From NCBI GenBank assembly GCA_038205135.1, contig JBBRCF010000168.1, positions 1 to 6,237 on the forward strand: a stretch of DNA of 6,237 nucleotides. Direction: 5' to 3'. Position 1 is the first letter of the stretch, and every line of letters starts with the position of its first letter. Positions 1 through 5,160 of the stretch are shown here, in pieces. Made by a program: the position numbers and the translations under genes. The notes below the pieces were generated by a model. That model searched no databases, was not told where the DNA came from, and saw only the letters and a program-made list of their open reading frames with translations. This DNA is from UBA9554 sp038205135 (GTDB taxonomy: Bacteria; Pseudomonadota; Alphaproteobacteria; Rhodobacterales; Rhodobacteraceae).

Positions 1-260
1 GAATGCTGGTGTTCGGGGCCGCGCTGGCGCTGGCGCTGGTGCCGCTGACGGGGCTGGGGTTCGACGTCCTGTTCGTTGGCCTGGCACCCGGCGGCGTGTC
101 GGAAATGGCGCTGATCGCGCTGTCGCTGGCGGCGAACCCGGCATTGGTCACGGCCATGCACATCTACCGCATCATCCTGACGGTGGCGGTGCTGATCTTT
201 GCGGTGAAACGTGGCGTCCTGCCGCCAACGGACGCAGATCCCGCCAACGACGGGGTTTGA
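1..260 (+). CDS. AbrB family membrane protein (putative transporter/regulator), C-terminal fragment
   Basis: This is the last 85-86 codons of a gene that begins before the window; the frame is open from base 1 to the TGA at 258-260, so the first ATG (base 3) is only an internal Met. The fragment is very hydrophobic, with one segment near residues 1-25, a second around residues 30-45 and a third near residues 50-68, then a short polar tail. The stretch PGGVSEMALIALSL followed by a His-x-x-Arg element (HIYRIILT) resembles the conserved C-terminal part of the AbrB / 'putative ammonia monooxygenase' membrane family (Pfam AbrB). The family is an inner-membrane protein of roughly 350 residues with duplicated halves; its substrate is not firmly established, and the old ammonia monooxygenase name is misleading. 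The downstream dehydrogenase lies 53 bp away on the same strand and may be co-transcribed. The family call rests on the PGG-x-x-EM motif and hydrophobicity only. Confidence 0.72.
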   Translation, partial: MLVFGAALALALVPLTGLGFDVLFVGLAPGGVSEMALIALSLAANPALVTAMHIYRIILTVAVLIFAVKRGVLPPTDADPANDGV

Positions 261-300
261 CGAGGCGGCGGGCCGGCGCAATAGTCCGCGCAGATGTTCA

Positions 301-307
301 AGGGAGA
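301..307 (+). promoter_or_regulatory. Ribosome binding site that fixes the dehydrogenase start
   Basis: AGGGAGA ends 6 nt before the ATG at 314. An upstream in-frame TTG at 257 would overlap the preceding stop codon and add 19 residues rich in Arg that have no counterpart in the Rossmann fold. The Shine-Dalgarno sequence and the fold (beta-1 starting about 8 residues after the Met) both support 314. Confidence 0.75.
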
Positions 308-313
308 AACGAC

Positions 314-1069
314 ATGCGGATTGACCAGACCTGTGCGGTGGTGACGGGCGGGGCGTCGGGCCTTGGCGAGGCCACGGCACGCCTGCTGCGGGCGCATGGC
401 GCAGAGGTCACGATCCTCGACCGGCAAAAGGATCGCGGCACCGCGCTGGCCACTGAAATCGGCGCGCATTTCGCGGAAACCGACGTGACGGACGAGGCCA
501 GCGTCAAGGTCGCGATGGCGACCGCGCTGGCCGCAATGGGCCGGATCAACGCGGCGGTGAATTGCGCAGGCATCGGCACGGCGGAAAAGACCCTGCACAA
601 GGATGGCGCGCACAGTCTGGACCATTACCGCCGGGTGATCGACATCAACCTTGTGGGCACGTTCAACGTGGCGCGTCTGGCTGCCGCCGAGATGGCCAAG
701 AACCCGCCATCCGATGATGGCCAGCGCGGCGTGATCGTGAACACCGCGTCGGTTGCGGCGTTCGACGGCCAGAAGGGCCAGGTGGCCTATGCCGCGTCCA
801 AGGCCGGGATTGCCGGCATGACCCTGCCGATGTCGCGCGATCTGTCGCGCGAAGGCATCCGCGTGATGGCGATCGCCCCGGGCATTTTCCTGACGCCGAT
901 GCTGATGGGGCTGCCCGAGGAGGTGCGCAAGCAACTGGCCGCTGATGTCACCTGCCCGCAGCGGCTGGGTGATCCGGCGGAATTTGCAGCGCTGGTCAAG
1001 TTCATCATCGAATGCAGCTATTTGAATGGCGAAACCATCCGCATCGACGGCGGGTTACGGATGCGCTGA
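314..1069 (+). CDS. SDR family NAD-dependent dehydrogenase, 3-hydroxyacyl-CoA dehydrogenase (HSD17B10-like) type
   Basis: This is a complete 251-residue classical short-chain dehydrogenase. The nucleotide-binding glycine motif TGGASGLG is at residues 11-18. An acidic Asp36 at the end of beta-2 predicts NAD rather than NADP. The NNAG-type motif appears as NCAG (83-86). The catalytic tetrad is Asn112, Ser146, Tyr159 and Lys163 (YAASK). A PGI-type loop (189-191) follows, and the C-terminal IDGGLRMR is typical. Overall length, the insert around 128-138 (KNPPSDDGQRG) and the 'GQKGQVAYAASKAGIAGMTLP' region match the mammalian type-10 17-beta-HSD / short-chain L-3-hydroxyacyl-CoA dehydrogenase group. 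Members oxidise 3-hydroxyacyl-CoA (fatty acid or branched-chain amino acid breakdown) or related alcohols in the cytoplasm, so the substrate here is an inference. It follows the AbrB gene by 53 bp and converges on the ABC-F gene. No terminator was seen after its stop. Confidence 0.9.
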   Translation: MRIDQTCAVVTGGASGLGEATARLLRAHGAEVTILDRQKDRGTALATEIGAHFAETDVTDEASVKVAMATALAAMGRINAAVNCAGIGTAEKTLHKDGAHSLDHYRRVIDINLVGTFNVARLAAAEMAKNPPSDDGQRGVIVNTASVAAFDGQKGQVAYAASKAGIAGMTLPMSRDLSREGIRVMAIAPGIFLTPMLMGLPEEVRKQLAADVTCPQRLGDPAEFAALVKFIIECSYLNGETIRIDGGLRMR

Positions 1070-1110
1070 AACCGATTGGCCGCCGGCTGACACGTTTTGC
1101 GTCGCGCACT

Positions 1111-1170
1111 CAGCCCTGACGCAGTCAGCCTTGACGCAGTCAGCCTTGACGCAGTCAGCCTTGATGCAGT
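1111..1170. repeat. Four tandem copies of a 15-bp unit in the convergent junction
   Basis: The unit CAGCCTTGACGCAGT occupies 1111-1125, 1126-1140, 1141-1155 and 1156-1170. Copy 1 has C for T at the sixth base and copy 4 has T for C at the tenth; copies 2 and 3 are identical. The array fills most of the 100-bp gap between the dehydrogenase stop (1069) and the ABC-F stop (1170-1172). Each copy contains a small inverted repeat, perfect in copy 1 (CTGAC-GCA-GTCAG). GGCTGAC at 1085-1091 is complementary to each GTCAGCC in the array, which would allow a 7-bp stem. There is no following T-run on either strand, so I do not call it an intrinsic terminator. Confidence 0.95.
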
Positions 1171-2981
1171 CAGACGGTCGCCTTTTCTTCCAGCCCCAGC
1201 CATTCCGCCTCGGTCTTGGCCAGCGTCTGCTGGCGTTCGGTCAGCATGTCCGTCGCCTTGCGGAATTTCGCGGGTTCGCGGGTGAACATGTCGGGCTGCG
1301 CCAGATATTCGGTCAACTTGGCGATTTCCGCGCCCAGCCGGTCGATGATCGCGGGCAGCGCGTCAAGCCGGTTGCGTTCGGTGTAGGACAAGCCGGTTTT
1401 CGCCCGCGCTTCGGCACGCGCGGCGGCCTTTGCGCCCGAAGGTGGCGGCGGTTTTGCGGCCTCGGCCACCGCATCGGGGCGCTGAGCGGCATAGTCGGAC
1501 CAGCCGCCGGGATAGGCCTGCCATTGACCCGGACCGTGCAGGGCCACGGTCTGCGTCGCCACACGGTCGAGGAAATCGCGGTCGTGGCTCACCAACAGCA
1601 CCGTGCCGTCGTAATCGTCGAGGATCTCTTGCAACAGGTCCAGCGTTTCGATGTCCAGATCGTTGGTCGGCTCATCAAGGATCAACAGGTTCGACGGTTT
1701 CGCCATCAGTCTGGCCAGTAGCAGGCGGGCCTTTTCGCCGCCCGACAGCGATTTGACCGGCGCGCGGGCGCGGGTTTCGTCGAACAGGAAATCCTTCAGA
1801 TAGCCGATGACGTGACGCGGCTCGCCGCGCACCATGACCTGATCGGCCTTGCCCGACACGCGCAGGTCGGGGTCGCCCGTCAGGCTGTCCCACAGGCTCA
1901 TTTCCGGGTCCAGCCGGGTGCGGGTCTGATCGAACACGGCCGGAACAAGGTTGGTGCCTAGTTTGATCGTGCCGCTGTCGGGCTGGATTTCGCCGGTCAG
2001 CAGTTTCAACAGCGTGGTCTTGCCCGCGCCGTTGGGCCCGACAAACGCGACGCGATCGGCGCGATTGATCAGGATCGAAAAGTCGCGGCATATCACCTTG
2101 TCGCCGAAGGCCATGCCGATCCCCTGCGCCTCGACCACGCGCTTGCCGGATTTCGGCCCGGCGTCCAGCGCCATGGCGGCGGCGCCCTGACGGCGGATCA
2201 TGCCGGCGCGTTCGGCGCGCAGGTCCTGCAAGGCGCGCACCCGGCCCTGGTTGCGCTTGCGGCGGGCGGAAATGCCTTCGACGGCCCAGCGGCCTTCGGC
2301 CTTGATCCGGCGTTCCAGCTTGTGTCGCTGTTCGTCCTCGTCTTCCCAGATCTTGTCGCGCCAGGCTTCGAACCCGGCAAAGCCGATCTCGGCGCGGCGG
2401 GTCTGGCCGCGATCGATCCACAGGGTGGCGCGCGTCAGACGGTCCAGAAACGCCCGGTCGTGCGAAATCAGCACAAACGCGGCGCGGGTGGTGGACAGTT
2501 CCGCCTCCAGCCATTCGATGGCGGCGATGTCCAGATGGTTGGTCGGCTCATCCAGCAGCATCAGGTCGGGTCCTGCTGCCATCAGGCGGGCCAGCGCGGC
2601 ACGGCGGCGTTCACCGCCGGAGGCGGTCGCGGTCGGGCGCGCCGGGTCGAACCCCAGCCCTTCGGAGGCGGCAAGGATCTTGTATTGTTCGGATTCGTCC
2701 AGCAACGCGCCGGCGTAATCGCCGAGCGTAGTGAACCCAGACAGATCGGGGTCCTGTTCCATGTAGCCGACCGTGGTGGCGGGGGGCACGACGCGGGCCC
2801 CGGCGTCGGCCTCGACCTGCCCGGCCATCACCTTCATCAAGGTGGATTTTCCGGCCCCGTTGCGGCCGACCAGCGCGATGCGGTCGCCCGGCTGGATGGA
2901 CAGGGTCAGCCCGTCAAACAGCGGGTTGCCGCCATAAGACAGCATCAGATCGGAAAGTTGCAAAAGGGGTGCGCGTGCCAT
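1170..2981 (-). CDS. uup: ABC-F family ATP-binding protein, Uup type
   Basis: This 603-residue soluble protein has two ABC ATPase domains and no membrane segment, which places it in the ABC-F family (ribosome- or nucleic-acid-associated ATPases). Domain 1: Walker A GRNGAGKS at 39-46, signature SGGER at 121-125, Walker B with DEPTNHLD at 144-151, H-loop His174. A charged linker (about 205-258, Glu/Arg/Lys rich) follows. Domain 2: Walker A GPNGAGKT at 315-322, signature LSGGEK at 412-417, Walker B with DEPTNDLD at 436-443, H-loop His466. The C-terminal tail from about residue 535, starting LSYTERNRLDALP and ending in heptad-like Leu/Glu sequence, matches the Uup C-terminal coiled-coil domain, which binds DNA in E. 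coli Uup. Catalytic Glu145 and Glu437 are present. I chose ATG 2981 over TTG 3017 (615 residues) because MARAPLLQLSDL is the usual beginning of the family. Neither start has a clear Shine-Dalgarno. It follows olsB by 52 bp and is probably co-transcribed with it. The exact ABC-F subgroup is an inference from the tail. Confidence 0.92.
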   Translation of the reverse strand: MARAPLLQLSDLMLSYGGNPLFDGLTLSIQPGDRIALVGRNGAGKSTLMKVMAGQVEADAGARVVPPATTVGYMEQDPDLSGFTTLGDYAGALLDESEQYKILAASEGLGFDPARPTATASGGERRRAALARLMAAGPDLMLLDEPTNHLDIAAIEWLEAELSTTRAAFVLISHDRAFLDRLTRATLWIDRGQTRRAEIGFAGFEAWRDKIWEDEDEQRHKLERRIKAEGRWAVEGISARRKRNQGRVRALQDLRAERAGMIRRQGAAAMALDAGPKSGKRVVEAQGIGMAFGDKVICRDFSILINRADRVAFVGPNGAGKTTLLKLLTGEIQPDSGTIKLGTNLVPAVFDQTRTRLDPEMSLWDSLTGDPDLRVSGKADQVMVRGEPRHVIGYLKDFLFDETRARAPVKSLSGGEKARLLLARLMAKPSNLLILDEPTNDLDIETLDLLQEILDDYDGTVLLVSHDRDFLDRVATQTVALHGPGQWQAYPGGWSDYAAQRPDAVAEAAKPPPPSGAKAAARAEARAKTGLSYTERNRLDALPAIIDRLGAEIAKLTEYLAQPDMFTREPAKFRKATDMLTERQQTLAKTEAEWLGLEEKATV

Positions 2982-3033
2982 GCGGCGGGGGCTATCCGGG
3001 CGGGCGGGCGGCGTCAAGCACGGTCAGGCCTAA
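2982..3033 (-). other. Spacer between olsB and ABC-F gene with G-quadruplex-type motif and no SD
   Basis: This 52-bp spacer has G-tracts on the plus strand at 2987-2991, 2998-3000, 3002-3004 and 3006-3008, joined by loops of 6, 1 and 1 nt, which fits the canonical G3+N1-7 quadruplex pattern. The minus strand, which forms the mRNA leader, is correspondingly C-rich and carries no AGGAG-like sequence within 12 nt of the ATG at 2981. A TTGACG on the minus strand (3017-3012) could be a -35 element, but no acceptable -10 box follows at 15-18 nt. Confidence 0.6.
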
Positions 3034-3774
3034 TCAGGCGGGCGTCGCTGCGACACCGCGCAGCAGGCGTTTGCGGCCTTCGGGGATCGCGGCGATTTCC
3101 AATCCGGTAAAGACGTGCAGTGTGTTCATCTGCCGGTCCACCACCGCATGGTCGCTGACCCAGCCGCCCATCATCAGATAGGTGCGCAGCAGGGGCGGCA
3201 TCCGCAGTTGCGCCAGTTTCGTGTCGGGCTGGCGTCGCAACAGGCGGCCGAACCGGAACACCTGCGGAGCCTTGACGCGCGGCAACCAGCGGCGCGGCGC
3301 GACATGGCGTTGGCGCAGCACGGTGAACGCATCCAGATATACATCCGCGTCGGTGCCGCGGAACGACGAACAGCCAAACAGTAGTTGCACGCCGTTTGCG
3401 TCCACATATGCGGTCATCGCGCCCCATGCGACGCGCAGGATATCGGCGTCCTTCACATCCGGGTGGATGCAGAACCGGCCCAATTCCACCATGCGGCCCT
3501 GAAACCCTTCCAGCGCGGCCAGATTGTAATATTGCGCGGAATAGCTGCGGCTGATATCCGATCCGCCCGACAGCGGCAGGATGCGAAAACAGCCCACCAG
3601 CCGGGACGAGCGCGGTTCTTCGATCAGGATATGGGTGCACAGCGCATCGAACGGATCGGCGTCAACGCCCGGCTCGCCATGAAAGGCCAGATGCCGCAGC
3701 GCCTGCGCAGCCGCGACATCGGTTTCGGTGATCGCGGTGCGCGCCACATAGCGCCCGCGCGACAATGCCAACAT
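3034..3774 (-). CDS. olsB: GNAT-family acyltransferase, L-ornithine N-alpha-acyltransferase (OlsB) type
   Basis: This 246-residue protein resembles the OlsB / Acetyltransf_5 subgroup of the GNAT superfamily. OlsB transfers a 3-hydroxyacyl group from acyl carrier protein to the alpha-amino group of ornithine to give lyso-ornithine lipid, a membrane aminolipid made when phosphate is limiting or constitutively in many alphaproteobacteria. Visible features: N-terminal LSRGRYVART with ITETDVAAAQALRHLAF (9-31), an acidic DADPFDALCTHILIEE segment (38-53), GCFRILPL (61-68) as a core beta-strand, and MVELGRFCIHPD (95-106), the conserved GNAT core strand of this family, followed by a Tyr/Asp-rich helix. 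Start 3774 is set by a GGAGG 5 nt upstream; the frame stays open to 4563, but that upstream part overlaps bamE antisense and is not coding. bamE lies 137 bp upstream, the ABC-F gene 52 bp downstream. The partner acyltransferase olsA, which I recall as often adjacent, is not in the window. Assignment as OlsB rather than another acyl-homoserine-lactone-synthase-like GNAT is probable, not proven. Confidence 0.82.
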   Translation of the reverse strand: MLALSRGRYVARTAITETDVAAAQALRHLAFHGEPGVDADPFDALCTHILIEEPRSSRLVGCFRILPLSGGSDISRSYSAQYYNLAALEGFQGRMVELGRFCIHPDVKDADILRVAWGAMTAYVDANGVQLLFGCSSFRGTDADVYLDAFTVLRQRHVAPRRWLPRVKAPQVFRFGRLLRRQPDTKLAQLRMPPLLRTYLMMGGWVSDHAVVDRQMNTLHVFTGLEIAAIPEGRKRLLRGVAATPA

Positions 3775-3779
3775 GGCCG

Positions 3780-3784
3780 CCTCC
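3780..3784 (-). promoter_or_regulatory. Ribosome binding site that fixes the olsB start
   Basis: GGAGG on the minus strand ends 5 nt before the ATG at 3774. It separates the true gene from about 260 upstream codons that remain open in the same frame. Those codons translate into low-complexity, Gly/Thr/Arg-rich sequence antisense to nothing useful and overlapping bamE in another frame. Confidence 0.8.
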
Positions 3785-3872
3785 GATGGGGCAACACGCC
3801 CCTGCGCGTCTCTTGCGCCCTGCAAACCCAACTGATGGTCTTTTGCCCCGTCCGCGTGACATCGTCGTGACA

Positions 3873-3909
3873 CCGGGGGTGTGATGCCCGGGGCCGTCAC
3901 ATCCGGGGC
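3873..3909. repeat. Three CCGGGGC boxes spaced exactly 15 bp apart after bamE
   Basis: On the plus strand CCGGGGG lies at 3873-3879 and CCGGGGC at 3888-3894 and 3903-3909, a 15-bp period. The interval sequence is degenerate but keeps GTCAC/GTGAT-like tracts. The array begins just behind the bamE stop (3912-3914) within the 137-bp bamE-olsB spacer. It also holds two small inverted repeats: ACACC-GGG-GGTGT (3870-3882), and GTGATG...CGTCAC (3881-3900) with an 8-nt loop and one T-G pair. Neither is followed by a T-run, so any terminator function is speculative. The rest of the spacer (3785-3869) shows no convincing promoter. Confidence 0.7.
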
Positions 3910-3911
3910 CG

Positions 3912-4391
3912 CTATTCCAGAAACTGTCCGGTTGAAATCCGACCGATGGACGCCAGCAACTGCCGCAGGAAACTGCGGTTGGTCACGGTCGTGGTGGTCA
4001 CGCGGCGCGACAGCGGGATGATCTGGCCATTCGCCAGATCGAACCGTTCGATATTGGCCACGGTGCCCGCTTCGGAAAACGACACCGCGACGACCTGACG
4101 GTCCACCACTTCGGGTTCGCGGAACGCATAGTGGCGCACGCGCGACCGCACGTAATAGTAATCCCCGCCCTCCAGCACCCCGCCCGATGACGGCGCGCCG
4201 ATGCTGTCGCGCACGGTGTCGCGGCTGTCCACGCCGACGGTGATCGCCGCCAGATCTTCGTCGGACGGCACATAGCCATGATTGCGGAACTGTTCCGTGC
4301 AGGCCGTGGCCAGCATCAGCACACCCAGCATTCCGGCCCGAAACCCCTGTGCCGTTCTGCGTGCCAGTGCCAGCGCCTGTGCCTGTGCCAT
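3912..4391 (-). CDS. bamE: Outer membrane protein assembly factor BamE (SmpA/OmlA family lipoprotein)
   Basis: This is a 159-residue lipoprotein of the BamE family, an accessory part of the BAM complex that folds beta-barrels into the outer membrane, anchored to its inner leaflet. The N-terminus has an unusual repetitive n-region (AQAQALALARR), a hydrophobic core at 20-30 (GMLGVLMLATA) and a Cys at 31 as the likely lipidation site. Residues at -3 to -1 are Ala-Thr-Ala, a weak lipobox because Leu is at -4. The mature part shows the typical SmpA/OmlA order: GYVPSDEDLAAITVGVDSRDTVRDSIG (39-65), then GGDYYYVRSRVRHYAFREPEVVDRQVVAVSF (75-105). The alphaproteobacterial tail has the Thr-rich segment and ends in FLRQLLASIGR. 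The start at 4391 is preceded by AAGGGGA (4398-4404) 6 nt upstream. It is transcribed divergently from yceD, the arrangement I recall from Rhodobacterales, and heads the minus-strand gene set. Confidence 0.88.
   Translation of the reverse strand: MAQAQALALARRTAQGFRAGMLGVLMLATACTEQFRNHGYVPSDEDLAAITVGVDSRDTVRDSIGAPSSGGVLEGGDYYYVRSRVRHYAFREPEVVDRQVVAVSFSEAGTVANIERFDLANGQIIPLSRRVTTTTVTNRSFLRQLLASIGRISTGQFLE
4361..4390. repeat. Five tandem hexamers (GTGCCW-like) within the bamE signal sequence
   Basis: Plus-strand hexamers GTGCCA, GTGCCA, GCGCCT, GTGCCT and GTGCCA occupy 4361-4390. On the coding (minus) strand they encode the alternating Ala-Gln/Ala-Leu run at residues 2-10 of BamE. A 6-bp unit keeps the reading frame when copies are gained or lost. 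Confidence 0.85.
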
Positions 4392-4449
4392 CGCCCGTCC
4401 CCTTGCCTTGACGTTCCCCGCCGCCTATCGGCTTACAGAAGGAACCGCG

Positions 4450-4477
4450 CCTGTTCAAGAATACCTGTTCAGGAATA
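4450..4477. repeat. 14-bp direct repeat, two adjacent copies, one mismatch
   Basis: The copies at 4450-4463 and 4464-4477 differ only at the ninth base (A versus G). The second copy starts with the imperfect palindrome CCTG-TT-CAGG. Its location in the divergent bamE-yceD promoter region makes a paired protein-binding site possible, but replication slippage would give the same picture. Confidence 0.9.
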
Positions 4478-4523
4478 GACACGCCCTGCAAGGGCCCGCA
4501 CCATGACCGCAACCCGCCTCCAA

Positions 4524-4529
4524 CAGGAG
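4524..4529 (+). promoter_or_regulatory. Ribosome binding site that fixes the yceD start
   Basis: CAGGAG lies 6 nt before ATG 4536. The alternative in-frame ATG at 4503 has no Shine-Dalgarno and would add 11 residues (MTATRLQQEFA) that are absent from the expected family beginning, so 4536 is preferred. Confidence 0.75.
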
Positions 4530-4535
4530 TTTGCC

Positions 4536-5102
4536 ATGACCGATGCCCATTCTTCGCCATCAAGCCTGCGTTTTCGGGTCGCCGATCTGGTGGCCCGGCG
4601 CGAAACCGAATTCGACCTCCGCCCGGATACCGCGCGTCTGGCGGCGATCGCCGCCGATCTGGGGCTGGACGCGCTGCGCAAGTTGCGGTTTGCCGGCCGG
4701 CTTATCCCCGACGGACGGCGTGACTGGCGGTTGATAGCCACACTGGGTGCCACGGTGGTGCAGCCCTGCGTCGTGACGCTGGCCCCGGTGACCACGCGGA
4801 TCGACGAAGCGGTGACGCGGCATTACCTGGCGGACCCTTCACCGTTTCAGCCCGTCGCCGACGAGGTCGAGATGCCGGAGGATGATACCGTCGAACCGCT
4901 GCCGGCGGTCATCGACATTGATGGCGTGATGCTGGAGGCGCTGATGCTGGCGCTGCCGATGTATCCGCGCGCCGACGGGTCCGAACTGGGCACGCTGGAG
5001 GCAATGCCGCCGGGTGCCGAACCGCTGGATGCGGCCCGCGTTCACCCGTTTTCCGCCTTGGCCGCGCTGCGCAAGGACACGCCGTCCGATCCCGAGACCT
5101 GA
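4536..5102 (+). CDS. yceD: YceD family protein (DUF177), 23S rRNA accumulation factor
   Basis: This 188-residue protein matches the DUF177/YceD family by layout and sequence. It has an N-terminal LRFRVADLVARRETEFDLRPD (11-31), then a helix LAAIAADLGLDALRKLRFAGRL (35-56), then the conserved QPCVVTLAPV (76-85) with Cys78, an acidic central loop (about 107-121, DEVEMPEDDTVEPLP), and IDGVMLEALMLALPMYPR, typical of the C-terminal conserved block. The tail HPFSALAALRKD is also common in the family. Bacterial YceD, and the plastid homologue DUF177A in plants, are required for normal 23S rRNA accumulation, so the protein likely acts in the cytoplasm in large-subunit biogenesis; no catalytic residues are known. 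It lies immediately upstream of rpmF (168-bp spacer), a linkage conserved across many bacteria. No signal peptide or membrane segment is evident. Confidence 0.9.
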   Translation: MTDAHSSPSSLRFRVADLVARRETEFDLRPDTARLAAIAADLGLDALRKLRFAGRLIPDGRRDWRLIATLGATVVQPCVVTLAPVTTRIDEAVTRHYLADPSPFQPVADEVEMPEDDTVEPLPAVIDIDGVMLEALMLALPMYPRADGSELGTLEAMPPGAEPLDAARVHPFSALAALRKDTPSDPET

Positions 5103-5132
5103 ACAGGCGCCGGACCGTGCGGCGAATCCCCC

Positions 5133-5160
5133 TTGCAACGGAGCGGAATCGCAGTATGTT
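5133..5160 (+). promoter_or_regulatory. Predicted sigma-70-type promoter of rpmF-plsX
   Basis: A -35 box TTGCAA (5133-5138) is separated by 16 nt from a -10 box TATGTT (5155-5160). Each matches the TTGACA/TATAAT consensus at 4 of 6 positions. Transcription would begin near 5166-5168, giving a leader of about 104 nt before rpmF. GANTC sites lie 5 bp upstream of the -35 (5124-5128) and in the spacer (5146-5150). Confidence 0.55.

Larger units (their letters stand above)
4392..4535. promoter_or_regulatory. Divergent bamE / yceD promoter region with 14-bp tandem duplication
   Basis: This 144-bp region must hold the start signals for both bamE (minus) and yceD (plus). A plausible plus-strand -35 is TTGACG at 4408-4413, but the hexamer 17 nt on (GCTTAC, 4431-4436) is a poor -10. 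On the minus strand, TATTCT at 4463-4458 is a fair -10 without a good -35. The most striking element is CCTGTTCAAGAATA at 4450-4463, followed directly by CCTGTTCAGGAATA at 4464-4477. A short hairpin GCCCT-GCA-AGGGC lies at 4483-4495. Exact promoters cannot be fixed from sequence alone. Confidence 0.5.

Noticed and set aside
164..934. 256-codon minus-strand frame over the dehydrogenase gene
   Set aside because: Composition is dominated by His/Arg/Gly as in antisense shadows, and the plus strand carries a complete SDR with all catalytic residues.
1085..1130. Intrinsic terminator between the convergent genes (GGCTGAC...GTCAGCC, also TGCGTC...GACGCA)
   Set aside because: Stems are short, loops are long, and no T-run follows on either strand.
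1111..1170. CRISPR-like array
   Set aside because: The units are directly adjacent 15-mers without unique spacers, so it is a simple tandem repeat.
1026..1721. Plus-strand open frame across the repeat and the 3' part of the ABC-F gene
   Set aside because: It lies antisense to a well-supported ABC-F coding region. Its translation is Arg/Gly/His-rich without any family motif, as expected of a shadow frame in GC-rich DNA.
2322..3110. 262-codon plus-strand frame antisense to the ABC-F gene
   Set aside because: Shadow of the minus-strand Walker and signature motifs, with no RBS and no recognisable domain.
4453..4470. Two GTTC motifs suggesting an alphaproteobacterial LexA (SOS) box
   Set aside because: The known site is GTTC-N7-GTTC. 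Here the spacing is 10 nt because of the 14-bp duplication, and no SOS gene is nearby.
3775..4563. Long N-terminal extension of the olsB frame to a 509-residue protein
   Set aside because: The extra part overlaps bamE in another frame, is low-complexity (Gly/Thr and Arg runs), and a strong GGAGG lies just before the internal ATG at 3774.
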